64,000 nucleotides of DNA, taken from assembly GCA_025358025.1 (NCBI GenBank), contig JANYKW010000079.1, positions 124,001-188,000 of the forward strand, given 5' to 3'. The DNA is from Bacteroidia bacterium (GTDB taxonomy: Bacteria; Bacteroidota; Bacteroidia; Bacteroidales; Prolixibacteraceae). A program made the translations under genes and the position numbers. Positions 16,993-26,380 of the stretch are shown here, in pieces; position 1 is the first letter of the stretch; each line of letters begins with the position of its first letter. The notes below the pieces were generated by a model, which searched no databases, was not told the DNA's origin, and worked only from the letters and a program-made list of their open reading frames with translations.

Positions 16993-17781
16993 GTGGTTAT
17001 CGGAAAGAAAATCTATTTTGTATCAGACCTGCACCTTGGTGCGCTGGCGCTAAAGAATAACAAAGAGCGCGAATTGCTTTTTGTTGACTGGCTCCAATCC
17101 ATCAGAGGAGATGCTTCCATGCTATTTCTAATGGGTGATTATTTTGATTTTTGGTTCGAATACAAGAAAACAGTTCCAAAAGGTTTTGTCAGGTCGCTGG
17201 GTGTTCTTGCAGAGATCTGCGACAGTGGTATCCCCGTTCATTTTTTTACTGGCAACCACGATATCTGGGCTTATGATTACTTGTCGGAAGAGGTAGGCAT
17301 GATCATACACAGGGAAACCGTCAGCATGGAGCTTCTGGGCAAAAAATTCTTTCTCTCTCATGGTGATGATCTTGGGAAAAAAGATTTCGGCTATCAACTT
17401 ATAAAGAACTTTTTTCACAACCGGATTGCCCAGTGGAGCTTCGCCAAGATACATCCTGATCTCTCCTTCCGACTAGCCCATTACTGGTCGAAAAAAAGCC
17501 GCCTTTCTTATAAAAACGGAGAACCGGGACATAAAAATTTCGAATCGGAAGAACAGTATTTGTTTGCTAAAAGCGTCCTTGAAAAAGAACATTTTGATTA
17601 TTTCGTGTTTGGCCACCGTCATATTATACTGAATGAACCGCTAAATACCAATAGCAGACTGATTATCCTGGGCGACTGGATCAGAAAATTCAGCTATGGA
17701 GTTTTTGACGGAAATGCATTTACAGTCGAAAAAATTGAACATAATAAATTAGAAGAGTACAGTTTAACATTTAAATCATGA
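16993..17781 (+). CDS. lpxH: UDP-2,3-diacylglucosamine diphosphatase LpxH
   Basis: LpxH hydrolyses UDP-2,3-diacylglucosamine to lipid X in the cytoplasmic stage of lipid A synthesis. The 262-residue protein carries the full calcineurin-like metal motif set: D12-x-H14 in 'SDLHLG', D49 in 'GDYFDFW', N88-H89-D90 in 'GNHD', H123 in 'SHGDDLG', and 'FGHRH' near residue 207. The GTG start at 16993 places the first motif at the family's usual distance from the N-terminus. Its last four bases overlap the start of the FabH-like gene (ATGA), so the two are translationally linked. Confidence 0.92.
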   Translation: MVIGKKIYFVSDLHLGALALKNNKERELLFVDWLQSIRGDASMLFLMGDYFDFWFEYKKTVPKGFVRSLGVLAEICDSGIPVHFFTGNHDIWAYDYLSEEVGMIIHRETVSMELLGKKFFLSHGDDLGKKDFGYQLIKNFFHNRIAQWSFAKIHPDLSFRLAHYWSKKSRLSYKNGEPGHKNFESEEQYLFAKSVLEKEHFDYFVFGHRHIILNEPLNTNSRLIILGDWIRKFSYGVFDGNAFTVEKIEHNKLEEYSLTFKS

Positions 17782-18857
17782 GCAAAAAGCTTTATACCAT
17801 TATCACAGGTACAGGATCCTATATTCCTCCAAAGGTTATACACAACGATTATTTCCTGGATGCAGAATTCTATGATCCTGCTACCGGAAAACAGTTCGAA
17901 ACTCCAAATGAGGAGATTATCCGAAAATTCAATGAAATCACCAACATAGAAGAACGCCGCTACGCAGAGCCGGATCAGTCAACAAGTCATTTGGCTACCT
18001 TCGCGGCGAAAAATGCGATCACATCTTCCGGATTCGATCGCGAGAAACTTGAGTTTATCATCGCTGCGCACAATTTCGGAGATATCTTTCCGGGTACTTA
18101 CAGATCTGAAATGATCCCAGCCATTGCCAACAGGGTTAAACTGGGACTTGGTATTAAAAACACCAACGTACTGACCCATGATGTGAATGCCGGATGTCCT
18201 GGCTGGACTACTGCAATGATTATTGCCGATGCTTATATCAAAAGCGGTTTGTTTAAATGCGGACTGGTGATCGGTTCTGACGTGAACTCCCGGGTATCTG
18301 ATCCTTACGACCGCGACCGGATGATCTTTTCAGACGGTGCCGGTGCTGTCGTTGTGCAGGCTTTCGAAAGTGAGACTCCGGTAGGAATATTGTCTCAGGC
18401 AAGCAGATCCGACAATGATCCGGGCATGTTGAAAATGGGCGTCTCTTTAAATCCCAACTACCATGGTACTGAATTAAATATCCGGATGGCCGGGCACAAA
18501 GTATATGCTTATGCACTCAGTGCGGTTCCTGGCGTAGTGAAGGAGAGCCTCGACAAGGCCGGTCTTCACCTTACAGACATTAAGAAAGTATTAATCCACC
18601 AGGCCAATGAAAAAATGGATGAGGCGATCCTTCAAAGGGTATTTAAGCTTTATGGCATCAGGGAATTCAATATCGATGTGATGCCAATGACCATACGAAC
18701 TCTGGGAAATTCGTCGACAGCCACGGTTCCTACCTTGCTCGACCTGATCTTGAAAAACAAAATGGATGACCATGCTTTAGAATCCGGGGATAACATTATC
18801 CTCACTTCCGTAGGAGCCGGTATGATCGTCAACTCAATCGTATATCGTTTCCCATAA
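17778..18857 (+). CDS. 3-oxoacyl-ACP synthase III family protein (FabH-like)
   Basis: This condensing enzyme of the thiolase fold has the full FabH-type triad: C140 in 'NAGCPGWTT', H274 in 'IHQAN' and N311 in 'GNSSTATVP'. At 359 residues it is longer than housekeeping FabH (about 320-330), with insertions around residues 25-50 ('DAEFYDPATGKQFETPNEE') and 100-135. That pattern is seen in KAS III homologues with special acyl substrates. It overlaps lpxH by four bases, so a link to lipid A acyl chains or another envelope lipid is plausible but inferred. A good terminator follows. Confidence 0.85.
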   Translation: MSKKLYTIITGTGSYIPPKVIHNDYFLDAEFYDPATGKQFETPNEEIIRKFNEITNIEERRYAEPDQSTSHLATFAAKNAITSSGFDREKLEFIIAAHNFGDIFPGTYRSEMIPAIANRVKLGLGIKNTNVLTHDVNAGCPGWTTAMIIADAYIKSGLFKCGLVIGSDVNSRVSDPYDRDRMIFSDGAGAVVVQAFESETPVGILSQASRSDNDPGMLKMGVSLNPNYHGTELNIRMAGHKVYAYALSAVPGVVKESLDKAGLHLTDIKKVLIHQANEKMDEAILQRVFKLYGIREFNIDVMPMTIRTLGNSSTATVPTLLDLILKNKMDDHALESGDNIILTSVGAGMIVNSIVYRFP

Positions 18858-18878
18858 AAAAATTACATCATAAATTTC

Positions 18879-18912
18879 AAGCGTAGTCACCTCAAACGGC
18901 TGCGCTTTTTTT
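18879..18912 (+). terminator. Intrinsic terminator after lpxH-fabH
   Basis: An 8-base stem (AAGCGTAG at 18879-18886 with CTGCGCTT at 18900-18907, one G-U pair) with a 13-base loop leads into a run of T bases. It lies 22 bases after the stop of the FabH-like gene and ahead of rmuC. Confidence 0.8.
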
Positions 18913-18935
18913 ATATTTAGAAAAAATATCACAAC

Positions 18936-20330
18936 ATGGAAATCCTCTATCCTCTGCTATCCTTCCTGCTTGGCGTTGCCCTTATATTCCTTTGGCATCA
19001 GCGTCGTTTAAACGATGAAAGGACTTCACACGCAGCCATCCTCCATGAAACCGAGAAGCAAGGGCTGGCAAAGATTGCCGAAACTGAAAAAAACAGGTCA
19101 TTGGCTGAGCAGCAGCTTTCTTCCCTTTCCAGAGATTTTGAAGAGGTAAAAGTGGCACTTAATTCTGAAAGGCAGAAAAACGAAGATTCTATCAGACGAT
19201 TGACGATTGCCATGGCGGAACTGGAACATGCTAAAAAACAGCTGACAGAAAAAGCGGCAGAGCTTGAGCAGATACAGAAAAGGCTGACGGTAGAATTCGA
19301 AAATGTCGCCCACAAAATTTTGAAAGAGCATTCTGCTGAGTTCACTACGCTGAATCAGAAAAATATCGGAGAGATCCTCTCCCCACTCAAAGAAAAAATC
19401 ATGACATTTGAGAAGAAGGTGGAGGAATCCTATGAAAAATCATTGAGAGATCAGACCGATCTGAAGGTCGAATTGAAGAAACTACAGGAACTCAATCAAA
19501 AAATCGGCACCGATGCCCAAAATTTGACCAATGCCTTAAAAGGAGACGTGAAGAAACAAGGCAATTGGGGTGAAGTAGTTCTTGAAAGAGTTCTCGAACG
19601 TTCAGGATTGACGCTGGGCAGAGAGTATGAGAGAGAAGTTGTGGATGAGAATAGTGATGGGAAACAGATCCGCCCCGACGTAATAATACACTTACCAGAT
19701 AAAAAGCATCTGATAGTTGATTCAAAGGTATCCCTGGTTGCCTACGAAAAACTAGTGAACGAAACGAATGAAGAACACAGGGTTCATCATTTGGCTGATC
19801 ATCTGAAATCGCTCCGGTCGCATATCAAAATGCTGTCAGACAGACATTATCCTACTGCAAGAAACCTGAATAGCCCCGATTTCGTTTTGCTGTTTCTTCC
19901 CATTGAATCTTCCTTCAGCATTGCAATTCAGGAAGATCAGGAACTGTTCAATTTTGCCTGGGACAATAAAGTGGTGGTTGTGAGCCCTTCGACTTTGCTG
20001 GCATCACTTCGTACCATTGCTTCGATCTGGAAGCAGGAGAATCAAACAAAAAATGCACTCGAGATAGCGTCACTCGGAGCTTCCCTATACGACAAGTTTG
20101 TCAATTTTGTCCAGGATCTTGAGAAGGTCGGGAAAGGCATAGAAACAGCACAATCCAATTATAATAATGCTCTGAACAAGTTGCACACTGGCAAGGGCAA
20201 TCTGGTGCGTACGTCTGAGAAATTAAAGGAACTTGGTATCAAGACTCAGAAAGCGCTTCCCGATTATTTGATTGAGGATGACCTGCCGGCAGCATTACCG
20301 GATCCGGACTCAGATTTGATCAAAGAGTAA
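18936..20330 (+). CDS. rmuC: DNA recombination protein RmuC family
   Basis: RmuC proteins are membrane-anchored, nuclease-fold proteins that limit inversions between short inverted repeats; the biochemical activity is not settled. This 464-residue copy has one N-terminal membrane helix (about 3-19), a long charged coiled coil (about 25-190), and the conserved RmuC domain (about 195-430) with 'GNWGEVVLERVLERSGL', 'RPDVIIHLPDKKHLIVDSKVSL' and 'FLPIES' motifs. The C-terminus is acidic. Its 3' end overlaps the 3' end of the convergent DUF6427 gene by 21 bases. Confidence 0.92.
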   Translation: MEILYPLLSFLLGVALIFLWHQRRLNDERTSHAAILHETEKQGLAKIAETEKNRSLAEQQLSSLSRDFEEVKVALNSERQKNEDSIRRLTIAMAELEHAKKQLTEKAAELEQIQKRLTVEFENVAHKILKEHSAEFTTLNQKNIGEILSPLKEKIMTFEKKVEESYEKSLRDQTDLKVELKKLQELNQKIGTDAQNLTNALKGDVKKQGNWGEVVLERVLERSGLTLGREYEREVVDENSDGKQIRPDVIIHLPDKKHLIVDSKVSLVAYEKLVNETNEEHRVHHLADHLKSLRSHIKMLSDRHYPTARNLNSPDFVLLFLPIESSFSIAIQEDQELFNFAWDNKVVVVSPSTLLASLRTIASIWKQENQTKNALEIASLGASLYDKFVNFVQDLEKVGKGIETAQSNYNNALNKLHTGKGNLVRTSEKLKELGIKTQKALPDYLIEDDLPAALPDPDSDLIKE

Positions 20331-21308
20331 TAAATGACTTGCCACCAATGCTGCCATAAAAAGGAAAAAGAGAAATTCTCTCCAGAAGTTACGCTTACCC
20401 GACATAAAAAAATGAGAGATTAAAAACGATACCGGAACAGTTGAAATGGCAATAATGCCCAATCCGGTCAAGGGAAACAGAAAGACAGACGGAATGCTCA
20501 GTCCCAACATCCAGTAAAGTATTACAAAGTACTTCCTCGTACTCATTTTACGGATATTGACAGAGTTGACAAGAGAGATACTCCCGAATGCAGAAAGCAA
20601 AAAAATAAAACAGGTAACAATCAAAAATCCAATATTGAAAATAAACTGATTGTTTACTGACTTAATTCCCATTAATATAGAAGAAATAAAAGTCTGATCA
20701 GATCCGGAGATAAAAAGAAAAGTCCAGACCAAAAGCCACGGAAGAGAGATTCCGATCATCGGAATGACAAGCAACCTCCAGTTATCGCTTTTCTGCAAAA
20801 TGAAAATGGAAATCCAGATAAGTGGGAAAAAGGTTATTACCGGCAAATAGAAGAGGGCACCAATGGAAAGCAAAAATGAGGCGTTAAAAGTTGAAGAAAT
20901 TTCTTTTTTTCGGTGATAGGTAGAGAATATATAATATACCGACAACAATACGAAAAAGGTGGCAGGAAATACCGGATGGAATGTCTGCAAGGAGGGGAAC
21001 GAGGAGATAATACTAACATATAAAATCCCGGGAAGAAAGGTTCTGTGTTGCAAAAACTGGAATTCATAACTCAGCAAAGAAAGAATCATTGCATTGAATA
21101 AAACCAGCACAAATCCGGTAACGGTAGGCCAAACCGAAATACCGCTATAAAACCGTGCAAAAAATGTATACAGGGGCATCATTCCTTCTCCCGGCATTAC
21201 CACAAGGGATACCGGTACTCTTAACGGCTCCATCCAGAAAAGGAAACCAACCAGAGGAATCAGTATAGCACTGTACACATTTTTGCTGTTAAAAAGCCTC
21301 AAAAACAT
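20310..21308 (-). CDS. DUF6427-type polytopic membrane protein
   Basis: A 332-residue, very hydrophobic protein with about nine or ten membrane segments. The short N-terminus 'MFLRLFNSKNVYSAILIPLVGFLFW' resembles the Bacteroidetes-restricted DUF6427 family. No catalytic motif is visible and the function is unknown. It begins 6 bases after purD on the same strand, so it is likely co-transcribed with it, and its end overlaps the end of rmuC by 21 bases. Confidence 0.75.
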   Translation of the reverse strand: MFLRLFNSKNVYSAILIPLVGFLFWMEPLRVPVSLVVMPGEGMMPLYTFFARFYSGISVWPTVTGFVLVLFNAMILSLLSYEFQFLQHRTFLPGILYVSIISSFPSLQTFHPVFPATFFVLLSVYYIFSTYHRKKEISSTFNASFLLSIGALFYLPVITFFPLIWISIFILQKSDNWRLLVIPMIGISLPWLLVWTFLFISGSDQTFISSILMGIKSVNNQFIFNIGFLIVTCFIFLLSAFGSISLVNSVNIRKMSTRKYFVILYWMLGLSIPSVFLFPLTGLGIIAISTVPVSFLISHFFMSGKRNFWREFLFFLFMAALVASHLLLFDQI

Positions 21309-21314
21309 CCTGGA

Positions 21315-22586
21315 TTATTTTAAGTCAAAACCCAAATCAGAACGGTAGTACATCTTGTCAAAAAATATCGCTTCGATATTTTTATAACTCAGGGACAAAG
21401 CCTCATCCATTGAATCTGCCAGTGAACTAACTGCCAAAACTCTTCCACCATTGGTGAGCACATCTCTTCCTTCCAGCCTGGTGCCAGCATGAAATACCAC
21501 ACTCGCCTCAACAAGATCAAGATTTCTGATAATCTTTCCCTTTTCATAGTAGCCGGGATACCCCCCTGCAACAACAACAACGGTAACAGCGGTTTTCGGA
21601 TCAATAACCAGTTCTTTCTCATCCAGATTCCCCTGAGCTACTCCCTCAAAAAGGCCGACCAGATCAGATTGAATGCGCATCATAACAGCTTCAGTCTCCG
21701 GATCACCCATCCTGACATTGTATTCGATGAGAAAAGGATCACCTTTGCAGTTCATCAGTCCAAAAAAAAGAAACCCTTTGAAATTGATCCCCTCTTGCTG
21801 TAATCCACGAATAGTAGGCACAACCATGCGTTCCTCTACCGCACGCATAAATTCAGAAGTGACAAATGGCACGGGAGATATTGCACCCATACCTCCTGTA
21901 TTTAGTCCTGTATCTCCCTCCCCTATTCGTTTGTAATCCTTGGCTTCTGGTAGAATTTTATAATGCGTACCGTCTGTAAGAACAAAGATGGAACACTCGA
22001 CCCCGGTGAGAAACTCTTCAATAACAACAGTTGAACTGGCACTTCCAAAAAGCCCGTTGAGCATCTCCTGCAGAGAATGTATGGCTTCGGAAAGGTTTTC
22101 TATGATCAACACTCCCTTGCCGGCAGCCAAACCATCTGCTTTTAAAACATAGGGAGCTTGCATACTTTCAAGAAATTTTATACCAAGGTCGAGATTTCCC
22201 CGGTGTACTGCCAGATATTTTGCTGTAGGAATATTGTTTTTCAGCATGAACTCTTTGGCAAACTCCTTGCTGCCTTCCAAACGTGCGCCATAACTATCCG
22301 GCCCAATAACCGGTATATTTTTCAGTTGTTCGTCTGCAAGAAAGAAGTCGTGAATTCCGGCGACCAAAGGTATCTCTGGCCCAACCAGCACCATATCTAC
22401 GTGGTTTTCCAGAACTGCCTGGCGAATAGAAGAAAAATCTGTTGTATCAATCTCCAGGTTGTGCCCAAGACCAGCGGTCCCGGCATTCCCTGGTGCGATA
22501 TAAAGTTTGTCGATTTTTTTGCTCTGTCTCAATTTCCAGGCAAAAGCATGTTCTCTTCCCCCTGACCCAATGATTAAAATGTTCAT
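21315..22586 (-). CDS. purD: Phosphoribosylamine-glycine ligase PurD
   Basis: PurD catalyses the ATP-dependent joining of phosphoribosylamine and glycine in purine synthesis. The protein shows the N-terminal 'ILIIGSGGREHAFAWKL', 'VGPEIPLVAGIHDFF', the ATP-grasp region 'YVLKADGLAAGKGVLI', and 'GDPETEAVM'. The ATG at 22586 gives 423 residues and the family's usual 'MNILIIGSGGREHA' start; an in-frame ATG at 22598 adds four residues and cannot be excluded. It heads an operon with the DUF6427 gene. Confidence 0.94.
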   Translation of the reverse strand: MNILIIGSGGREHAFAWKLRQSKKIDKLYIAPGNAGTAGLGHNLEIDTTDFSSIRQAVLENHVDMVLVGPEIPLVAGIHDFFLADEQLKNIPVIGPDSYGARLEGSKEFAKEFMLKNNIPTAKYLAVHRGNLDLGIKFLESMQAPYVLKADGLAAGKGVLIIENLSEAIHSLQEMLNGLFGSASSTVVIEEFLTGVECSIFVLTDGTHYKILPEAKDYKRIGEGDTGLNTGGMGAISPVPFVTSEFMRAVEERMVVPTIRGLQQEGINFKGFLFFGLMNCKGDPFLIEYNVRMGDPETEAVMMRIQSDLVGLFEGVAQGNLDEKELVIDPKTAVTVVVVAGGYPGYYEKGKIIRNLDLVEASVVFHAGTRLEGRDVLTNGGRVLAVSSLADSMDEALSLSYKNIEAIFFDKMYYRSDLGFDLK

Positions 22587-22685
22587 ATATTGGTGCATTA
22601 AGAGTGCAAAATAAACAAGAATTTCCTTTAATAAATTCGGCGAAGTGCCTTTCTGGAAATTTATCTTAAATTTGGTTACAGAATA

Positions 22686-22816
22686 AGTGACTCAAGTGAG
22701 CTAAAGTACTTAGCTGCTTGTATGATTCTCATTTTGAAAAGGAGGCTCCAACCTTATTCCCCCAGTCTCAATTCAGGATACTTTAAGTACTTTAGTTCAC
22801 CTTACTCACTTTAGTT
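22686..22816. repeat. Intergenic repeat: inverted copies of an AAGTACTTTAG element
   Basis: The region upstream of the ribokinase gene holds inverted copies of the same element. The left arm (22686-22711, reverse complement AGTACTTTAGCTCACTT) and the right arm (22785-22816, AAGTACTTTAGTTCAC followed by ACTCACTTTAG) flank about 70 unique bases. The same units occur tandemly at 26300-26353, on the other side of the ribokinase-hydrolase pair. Confidence 0.7.
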
Positions 22817-22825
22817 CAATTTCTT

Positions 22826-23740
22826 ATGACCAACAAAAGAATAACCGTTGTAGGCAGCACCAACACTGACATGGTGATAAAAACCACCAAACTGCCCAAA
22901 CCTGGTGAGACCATCCTAGGTGGTGATTTTCTCATGAATCCAGGGGGGAAAGGGGCTAATCAGGCAGTTGCTGCAGCGAGATTGAATGGAGAAGTCATCC
23001 TGATAGCCAAAACCGGAGCAGATGTTTTTGGTTCGCAGGCAAAAAAAATATTCCAAGCTGAAAATCTGAATACCGATTATCTGTTCTCAGACCCGGATTG
23101 TCCGTCCGGAATTGCTCTGATCACTGTCGATGGAAATGCAGAGAATTGTATTGTAGTTGCACCAGGAGCCAATGCCCGGCTGCTCCGGGCTGATATCGAC
23201 CGTGCCAGGGAAGCTGTCCTGATTTCAGAAATCATTTTGATGCAACTGGAAATTCCATTGGATACAGTTATTTATACAACTGAAATAGCCTTTAAATCAG
23301 GTAAAAAAGTAATCCTTAATCCGGCCCCTGCACAGCGGCTTCCGGACGAACTCTTGAAAATGCTTTACATGATTACTCCGAACGAAACAGAAGCCGAGCT
23401 GCTGACAGGGATCCAGATTACCGATCCTTTTTCAGCTGAGACAGCCGCACGTATGCTTTTGGAAAAGGGTGTTCATGTGGTGGTTATAACTTTGGGGGAC
23501 AAAGGGGCTCTGCTTGTTACCAAGACCGGCGCTGATTTGATTCCTTCCTGTATTGTAACTGCTGTCGATACTACCGCTGCCGGAGATTGCTTCAATGGGG
23601 CACTGGCTGTCGCCATCGCAGAGGGTGCAACGCTTAAGGATGCCGTAACTTTTGCCAACGCGGCTGCCGCAGTTTCAGTAACCAGGATGGGTGCACAGGC
23701 TTCAGCACCCTACCGGAACGAGATTGATTTTACCTTCTGA
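22826..23740 (+). CDS. rbsK: Ribokinase (PfkB family)
   Basis: Ribokinase phosphorylates D-ribose to ribose-5-phosphate in the cytosol. The 304-residue protein has the PfkB signatures: 'NPGGKGANQAVAAARL' (39-54) and 'DTTAAGDCFNGAL' (248-260) with catalytic D254. 'GSTNTDMV' at the start and 'ITPNETEAELL' are typical of RbsK rather than fructokinases. It leads a cluster with a nucleoside-hydrolase/ADP-ribosylglycohydrolase lipoprotein 10 bases downstream and a GRP-like sugar permease, so ribose freed from nucleosides is the likely substrate. Confidence 0.9.
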   Translation: MTNKRITVVGSTNTDMVIKTTKLPKPGETILGGDFLMNPGGKGANQAVAAARLNGEVILIAKTGADVFGSQAKKIFQAENLNTDYLFSDPDCPSGIALITVDGNAENCIVVAPGANARLLRADIDRAREAVLISEIILMQLEIPLDTVIYTTEIAFKSGKKVILNPAPAQRLPDELLKMLYMITPNETEAELLTGIQITDPFSAETAARMLLEKGVHVVVITLGDKGALLVTKTGADLIPSCIVTAVDTTAAGDCFNGALAVAIAEGATLKDAVTFANAAAAVSVTRMGAQASAPYRNEIDFTF

Positions 23741-23750
23741 TATTTACAAT

Positions 23751-26258
23751 ATGAAGAATTCCATTGGCCTTTTCCTGTTCGTTGCATTATTGTTCTTGTT
23801 TGATTGCAGCACACCCAACAAACCTGAAATTAATAAACCAATCAAAATCATCCTCGACACCGATATTGGTCCGGATTATGATGACGTGGGTGCAGTTGCC
23901 ATTCTTCATGGCCTGGCAGACAGCGGTAAAGCAGAAATACTGGGCATTCTTGCCAGTAACAAAGATTCCCTTGTAGTACCTGTGATTGAAGTACTGAACA
24001 ACTATTTCGGAAGAACAGACATCCCGGTAGGGTCGCCAAAATCTGAAGGTGTTTCCATTTCTGCCTCACAGCACTGGCCCGACTCAATTGCAGCACGGTA
24101 TCCGCACCAAAGTCGCTCAACAGCCGAAGCGCCGGATGCGGTAGCTCAGTACCGAAAAATACTGGCGAATCAACCTGATGGTTCGGTAACGCTTGTCACA
24201 GTTGGCTTTCTGACCAACCTCAGCAATTTACTCCAGTCGCCTCCCGATCAGTTTAGTAACCTGGACGGTACTGAGCTGGTAGTAAGGAAAGTCAATAAAC
24301 TGGTCTCCATGGCCGGAACATTTCCCAAAGGAAGGGAGTTCAACGTTTTCATGGATTCAACGGCTTCAAAATATTGTTTTGAACACTGGCCTACTCCCAT
24401 CATCTTTAGCGGGTTCGAAATTGGGTCGAAGGTGAAAACCGGTTTGGAACTGGTTGGGAGCTCCATTCGGAACAGCCCGGTGAAGGATGCTTTCCGCATC
24501 GCCATGGCCGGATCCAAAGAGGATCAGTATGGCCGCATGAGCTGGGACCAGACAGCTGTTCTGATTGCAATTTATGGTACTGAGCCGTTTTTCACCACCG
24601 TGAAAGGGACTATCAGGGTAAATCCCGATGGCAGCAACACATGGGTAGATAACCCTGAAGGAAAACACACTTATGTCAGGATGGAAATGCCACCCGATCG
24701 TTTGGGTAATTTTATAGAGGAGCGGATGATGCATCAACCTGACCCGAAATTTCGGGCCATATCTCCGGAAATGCTGAAAGACAAAATTGCCGGAGGATGG
24801 GCAGGGAAAATTATTGGGGTAACTTATGGTGCTCCAACCGAATTTCGTGCATTGGGCAGAACTTATGAAGATTCCATTCGCTGGACTCCCAATGATGCAC
24901 GGGGAGCCCTTACCCAGGATGATCTGTATGTACAGCTCACTTTCCTGATGACCATGGATCAGTATGGTATTGACGCTCCTGCAAAGAAATACCAGGAGTT
25001 GTTTGCCAAGGCCGGGTATATGCTTTGGCACGCCAATGCGCAGTCGCGTAAAAATTATTTTGACAGTATCTTCCCTCCCCGTTCAGGCGCCCCTGAGTTT
25101 AACTTTCATGCCAACGACATCGATTTCCAGATTGAGGCTGATTACATCGGATTCATCTCTCCGGGAATGCCCAACAGTGCGACTAAACTGGCCGATAAAA
25201 TTGGCCATATTATGAATTATGGGGATGGTTACTATGGCGGGGTATTTCTTTCTGCACTCTATGCTGAGGCATTTTTTGAAAAGGATATCCGCAAAATTGT
25301 TGAAAAAGCGTTGATCTCTTTGCCTGCTGAATCTGACTATGCAAAAATCGTACGTGATGTGCTTGTCCTGGAAGTAAAATATCCAAATGACTGGCGCGCT
25401 TCGTGGAAAGAATTGGAAGAGAAGTGGGGTAAAACACATATCTGTACGGCTGGAGAACTATTCAATATTGACGCTAAATTCAATGGAGCCTTCATCGTGA
25501 TGGGGCTGTTGTATGGAAGCAGCGATCCGTTGAAAACACTGGAGATATCCACGCGGTGCGGTCAGGACTCCGACTGCAATCCTTCCAACGCGCTGGCCAT
25601 CCTGGGAGTGATTAACGGCTTTAGCCACCTGCCGGAACCGATGAAACAGGCTGTAACTAAAATCCAGGACTCGCTTTTCATCTATACCAGCTATTCGTTT
25701 CGCAAAGCAGTTGACAATACATACCAATATGCTATCAATCAAGTTATTGCAGAAGGAGGAACAGTTGCTTCCGACAAAATAAGTGTCAAATTACAGAATC
25801 CTGTGCCTGCGGTTATGGAAGTAAGCTTTCCAAAAATGGTTCTGAGCGAAAAGATCTCCATTTTCGACGAAAAAAGATGGAAGCTAAAAGGTGCCTGGCA
25901 ATCTTTTAAATTGGCCCCGGAAGAGTCTGACAAAAAAGCCAACCAGGCAAAATTTGCCGCTAAGAATGGTGATTCTCTCGAATTTGATTTCGAAGGAACT
26001 GCCATCTCTCTGGAAGGAGAATGGAAAAAAGATGCAGGAAAAGCAGTTCTTTATATTGACGGCAAAAAGCATTCTACCTTTGATACCTATTTTTATTACA
26101 ATAATCAGGAACAAACCCCCATCAATATCTGCCATGCACTTAACCTTTTACCTGGCAAACATACACTAAAACTGGTTGTGACCGGAGAGAAAAAACCGGA
26201 ATCCCTGGACAGCAGAATTTACGTGAGCAATGCTTTGGTTTTCAGAGAAAAGTTATGA
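23751..26258 (+). CDS. Lipoprotein-like fusion: nucleoside hydrolase + ADP-ribosylglycohydrolase + beta-sandwich
   Basis: An 835-residue secreted protein with a signal sequence ending at C19. The residue before the cysteine is Asp, unusual for a lipobox, so lipid attachment is uncertain. Residues 30-330 form an inosine-uridine-type nucleoside hydrolase domain with the calcium motif 'DTDIGPDYDD' (36-45) and D266 in 'WDQTAV'; the usual histidine before that aspartate is Trp. Residues 340-665 resemble an ADP-ribosylglycohydrolase domain: 'DKIAGGWAGKIIGV' (344-357), 'TQDD' (388-391) and the metal-site 'GQDSD' (604-608). Residues 680-835 are a beta-rich accessory domain. ATG 23751 is preferred over 23691 because the signal peptide begins there and the upstream extension overlaps rbsK. 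With the flanking kinase and permease it likely strips ribose from nucleosides or ADP-ribose conjugates outside the inner membrane; substrate is inferred. Confidence 0.82.
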   Translation: MKNSIGLFLFVALLFLFDCSTPNKPEINKPIKIILDTDIGPDYDDVGAVAILHGLADSGKAEILGILASNKDSLVVPVIEVLNNYFGRTDIPVGSPKSEGVSISASQHWPDSIAARYPHQSRSTAEAPDAVAQYRKILANQPDGSVTLVTVGFLTNLSNLLQSPPDQFSNLDGTELVVRKVNKLVSMAGTFPKGREFNVFMDSTASKYCFEHWPTPIIFSGFEIGSKVKTGLELVGSSIRNSPVKDAFRIAMAGSKEDQYGRMSWDQTAVLIAIYGTEPFFTTVKGTIRVNPDGSNTWVDNPEGKHTYVRMEMPPDRLGNFIEERMMHQPDPKFRAISPEMLKDKIAGGWAGKIIGVTYGAPTEFRALGRTYEDSIRWTPNDARGALTQDDLYVQLTFLMTMDQYGIDAPAKKYQELFAKAGYMLWHANAQSRKNYFDSIFPPRSGAPEFNFHANDIDFQIEADYIGFISPGMPNSATKLADKIGHIMNYGDGYYGGVFLSALYAEAFFEKDIRKIVEKALISLPAESDYAKIVRDVLVLEVKYPNDWRASWKELEEKWGKTHICTAGELFNIDAKFNGAFIVMGLLYGSSDPLKTLEISTRCGQDSDCNPSNALAILGVINGFSHLPEPMKQAVTKIQDSLFIYTSYSFRKAVDNTYQYAINQVIAEGGTVASDKISVKLQNPVPAVMEVSFPKMVLSEKISIFDEKRWKLKGAWQSFKLAPEESDKKANQAKFAAKNGDSLEFDFEGTAISLEGEWKKDAGKAVLYIDGKKHSTFDTYFYYNNQEQTPINICHALNLLPGKHTLKLVVTGEKKPESLDSRIYVSNALVFREKL

Positions 26259-26353
26259 GACATGAGATATGAGACATGAGATACGAAATGGTGCGACTGA
26301 AGTACTTTAGGCACTTTAGCTCACTTTAGGTATTTTATGCACTTTAGTTCACT
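26257..26353 (+). repeat. Tandem ATGAGATAT and CACTTTAG intergenic repeats
   Basis: Two 14-base copies of GAGACATGAGATAT (26257-26270 exact, 26271-26284 with one change) start at the hydrolase stop codon. They are followed at 26300-26353 by five degenerate units of a 9-10 base motif (ACTTTAG preceded by GT, GC or TC). The first unit type matches the hairpin at 13030-13099 and the second matches 22686-22816. Confidence 0.75.
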
Positions 26354-26380
26354 TCTAATACAAATCTAAATTTTCTGCAC

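Noticed and set aside
24366-25031. Minus-strand frame of 221 residues inside the nucleosidase/ADP-ribosylglycohydrolase gene
   Set aside because: It is long but antisense to a gene with clear domain motifs, and shows no motif itself.
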